This document shows positions 6,556-8,050 of a DNA stretch of 8,050 bases, piece by piece. This stretch comes from Eubacteriales bacterium (lineage in GTDB: Bacteria > Bacillota_A > Clostridia > Lachnospirales > Lachnospiraceae). Each line of letters opens with the position of its first letter. Position 1 is the stretch's first letter. Location of the stretch: the NCBI GenBank assembly GCA_030527765.1, contig JAUNAE010000096.1:1-8050 (forward strand), read 5' to 3'. The notes beneath the pieces are model-generated. The model made no database searches. It had not been told where the DNA came from and saw nothing but the letters and a program-made list of their open reading frames with translations. Made by a program: the position numbers and the translations under genes.

Positions 6556-6564
6556 ATGGAGTAT

Positions 6565-7023
6565 ATGGCAACTACAAAAAACGGAGGATATTTAACATTG
6601 AAAATTCATCTTCTTAACGGAAGACTGTTTAACAGACTGTTGGCAAATGATGGAAGAGCTCTTTATAATGCAGAGCAGGGGAAAATTGTTTCTGCGTTGT
6701 GGGATAAGAGACCTCAGACAGCATCGGAACTGGCTCAGGTAACCGGACTTGCAAACAGTACACTTACGCTGATGTTAAAGAGGCTGGAGGAAGAACAGGG
6801 ATTGGTTACCAGTGTTCAGGACGAAAAAGATAAGAGAAAAAAATGGTTTGATCTGACACAGACCGGAATTGATCAGGAACAGGTGGGAAATCAAATCAGT
6901 GAAAGACTGAGCAGTATTTTTTACGAAGGATTTGAGGAGGAGGAAATCGAGCAGCTGGAATCCTATCTTGGAAGAATCCTCAATAATCTGGAAACGGCTA
7001 TGGCAGAAATTCCTCGCGCGTAG
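6565..7023 (+). CDS. MarR-family transcriptional regulator
   Basis: The 152-aa protein has the MarR layout: N-terminal helix, then FNRLLANDGRALYNAEQGKI leading into SALWDKRPQTASELAQVTGL, the recognition helix ANSTLTLMLKRLEEEQGL, the wing VTSVQDEKDKRKKWFDLTQT, and a long C-terminal dimerisation helix rich in Glu (FEEEEIEQLESYLGRILNNL). The wing pattern D-x-K-D-x-R is typical of the family. It lies divergent to the HxlR gene and is followed after 78 nt by the radical SAM gene, so it likely controls that operon and itself through the leader inverted repeat or the shared operator. The ligand is unknown. The stop codon overlaps the REP-like element at 7012-7045. Upstream ATGs at 6547 and 6556 would add 6 or 3 residues. 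Confidence 0.92.
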   Translation: MATTKNGGYLTLKIHLLNGRLFNRLLANDGRALYNAEQGKIVSALWDKRPQTASELAQVTGLANSTLTLMLKRLEEEQGLVTSVQDEKDKRKKWFDLTQTGIDQEQVGNQISERLSSIFYEGFEEEEIEQLESYLGRILNNLETAMAEIPRA

Positions 7024-7064
7024 GGACGGTGCTTTTGGCACGAGGATGGGGATTTAGACCCCCA
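7012..7064 (+). repeat. REP-like imperfect hairpin after the marR gene
   Basis: CCTCG (7012-7016) can pair with CGAGG (7041-7045), with an inner TGC (7030-7032) to GCA (7038-7040) around TTTTG. A second stem, TGGGG (7047-7051) with CCCCA (7060-7064), follows. The stretch CGTAGGGACGG at 7019-7029 is shared with the repeat at the left window edge, in both cases at a gene end. No T-run follows either stem, so this is not a standard intrinsic terminator; it could act in mRNA processing or be a mobile-type dispersed repeat. Confidence 0.5.
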
Positions 7065-7101
7065 CTGAGATGAAGAATAGTTACGAAGGAGAAGAGATAC
7101 G

Positions 7102-8007
7102 ATGTGCGATGCAAATTTACTGATCAAGGAAATTGAAACAAAGAGTGTACTTACGAAGTCAAATCTGCCGGTTGCTGACTATTCTGTCAATCCGTATGGA
7201 GGATGTGCCCATGCATGTAAATACTGCTATGCTTCCTTTATGAAACGATTTACCGGACATGAGGAAGAATGGGGAACCTTTGTAGATGTGAAACATTGGC
7301 CGGACATTAAAAATCCGCAGAAATATGCAGGCAAGGAGCTGTTTATCGGATCTGTTACAGATCCTTATCAGCCGTTGGAGGAAAAATATGAGAGAACAAG
7401 AACTCTGCTGAAACAGATGCAGGGGAGTGGCTGTACTGTCAGCATTGCAACCAAGTCCGATCTTGTGGTAAGAGATCTGGATCTGATTAAGACTTTCCCG
7501 AATGCAAGAGTATCCTGGTCCATCAATACACTGGATGAAAATTTTAAAGATGAGATGGATAAGGGAGTAAGCATTGAGAGAAGACTTGCTGCCATGAAGG
7601 CATTTCATGATGCAGGTGTCAGAACAACATGTTTTATTTCTCCGATTTTTCCGGGGATAACGGATCTAAAAGAGATTATTCTGCGTGCGAAGGATCAGTG
7701 TAATCTGGTGTGGTTGGAAAATTTGAATCTCCGTGGCGGCTATAAATCTGTGATTATGGATTACATCAAAGAGAAACATCCGGATTTACTGCCGCTCTAT
7801 GAGGCTATATATACGAAAAAAGATCGAACCTACTGGTCAGAGCTTGATAAAGAAATGAGAGCATTTACTAAAGAGCAGGGTCTTCTTTATGTCAGAGATG
7901 ACGATTCTATCAAGAGACCATTTGAGGAACCGCCGATTGTTGTGAATTACTTTTTCCATGAGGAAATTACGCCATCTGCGAAGAAGGCAGCAAAGAAAAA
8001 GGGATAA
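7102..8007 (+). CDS. SPL-family radical SAM protein
   Basis: The 301-aa protein has the cluster-binding motif CAHACKYC (35-42; CxxxCxxC), preceded by the NPYGGC lead-in seen in proteins related to spore photoproduct lyase (the Rv2578c-like group). Later blocks that fit the TIM-barrel fold are ELFIGSVTDPYQPLE, CTVSIATKSDLVVRDLDLI, VSWSINTLDENF and TTCFISPIFPGITD. Family members bind a [4Fe-4S] cluster and cleave S-adenosylmethionine to start radical chemistry; true spore photoproduct lyase repairs thymine dimers, but most of this subgroup has no proven substrate. The C-terminus is Lys/Ala-rich (SAKKAAKKKG). AAGGAG lies 10 nt before the ATG. It follows the MarR gene and the next gene starts 3 nt after its stop, so all three are likely one operon. 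Confidence 0.92.
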   Translation: MCDANLLIKEIETKSVLTKSNLPVADYSVNPYGGCAHACKYCYASFMKRFTGHEEEWGTFVDVKHWPDIKNPQKYAGKELFIGSVTDPYQPLEEKYERTRTLLKQMQGSGCTVSIATKSDLVVRDLDLIKTFPNARVSWSINTLDENFKDEMDKGVSIERRLAAMKAFHDAGVRTTCFISPIFPGITDLKEIILRAKDQCNLVWLENLNLRGGYKSVIMDYIKEKHPDLLPLYEAIYTKKDRTYWSELDKEMRAFTKEQGLLYVRDDDSIKRPFEEPPIVVNYFFHEEITPSAKKAAKKKG

Positions 8008-8010
8008 TAA

Positions 8011-8050
8011 ATGGAACAGATGACATTATTTGACAATGAAATACCGCAGC
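8011..8050 (+). CDS. Start of a gene cut by the window edge; possible beta-clamp-binding N-terminus
   Basis: An ATG 3 nt after the radical SAM stop opens a frame that reads MEQMTLFDNEIPQ to the edge, with a purine-rich AAAAAGGG upstream. QMTLF fits the short QxxLF-type motif by which DNA repair and replication proteins bind the sliding clamp. Similar openings occur in RarA/MgsA-type ATPases, but 13 residues cannot decide the family, so that is only a suggestion. Confidence 0.6.
   Translation, partial: MEQMTLFDNEIPQ

Noticed and set aside
7047..7064. GGGG/CCCC hairpin as an intrinsic terminator after the marR gene
   Set aside because: No T-run follows the stem and the radical SAM gene continues on the same strand, so termination is not supported.

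Overview
The window looks like a chromosomal accessory region of a Firmicute, most probably a Lachnospiraceae-type gut Clostridium. Reasons: moderately AT-rich DNA, AAAGGAG-type ribosome binding sites, several TTG starts, and protein families typical of that group. The species is inferred from general style only; no rRNA or other marker is present.

Left two thirds (about 30-6450), all on the minus strand, read from right to left. First comes an HxlR-family winged-helix regulator. Its stop overlaps the TTG start of a TerB_N/TerB_C-type protein (495 aa), whose stop overlaps by ATGA the start of a BrxD-like (DUF2791) P-loop ATPase (441 aa). A 45-nt gap with a strong ribosome binding site leads to an Lhr-like superfamily II helicase (745 aa). 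After a 114-nt gap holding two copies of a 38-nt direct repeat comes a YjbR/MmcQ-EVE fusion protein (253 aa from a TTG start). The first four genes look like one operon. The TerB-type protein, BrxD-like ATPase and Lhr-like helicase form a compact module with the flavour of nucleic-acid surveillance or anti-phage defence, placed under a possibly redox-sensing repressor. The EVE domain downstream would fit a reader of modified bases. This is the most interesting part of the window; its function is inferred, not proven.

Middle (6379-6564): a very AT-rich divergent control region. Two good sigma-A-type promoters face away from each other, and their -35 boxes form an inverted repeat around a perfect 12-bp palindrome. 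The leader of the rightward transcript contains a 7-bp inverted repeat enclosing an SD-like AGGAG.

Right third (6565-8050), plus strand: a MarR-family regulator, then an SPL-family radical SAM protein (related to spore photoproduct lyase), then the first 13 codons of another gene whose start resembles a beta-clamp-binding motif. This reads as a separate operon, possibly linked to DNA repair.

A GGGACGG-type repeat lies just after the stop codon of both the EVE gene (left edge) and the marR gene, which points to a dispersed REP-like element.
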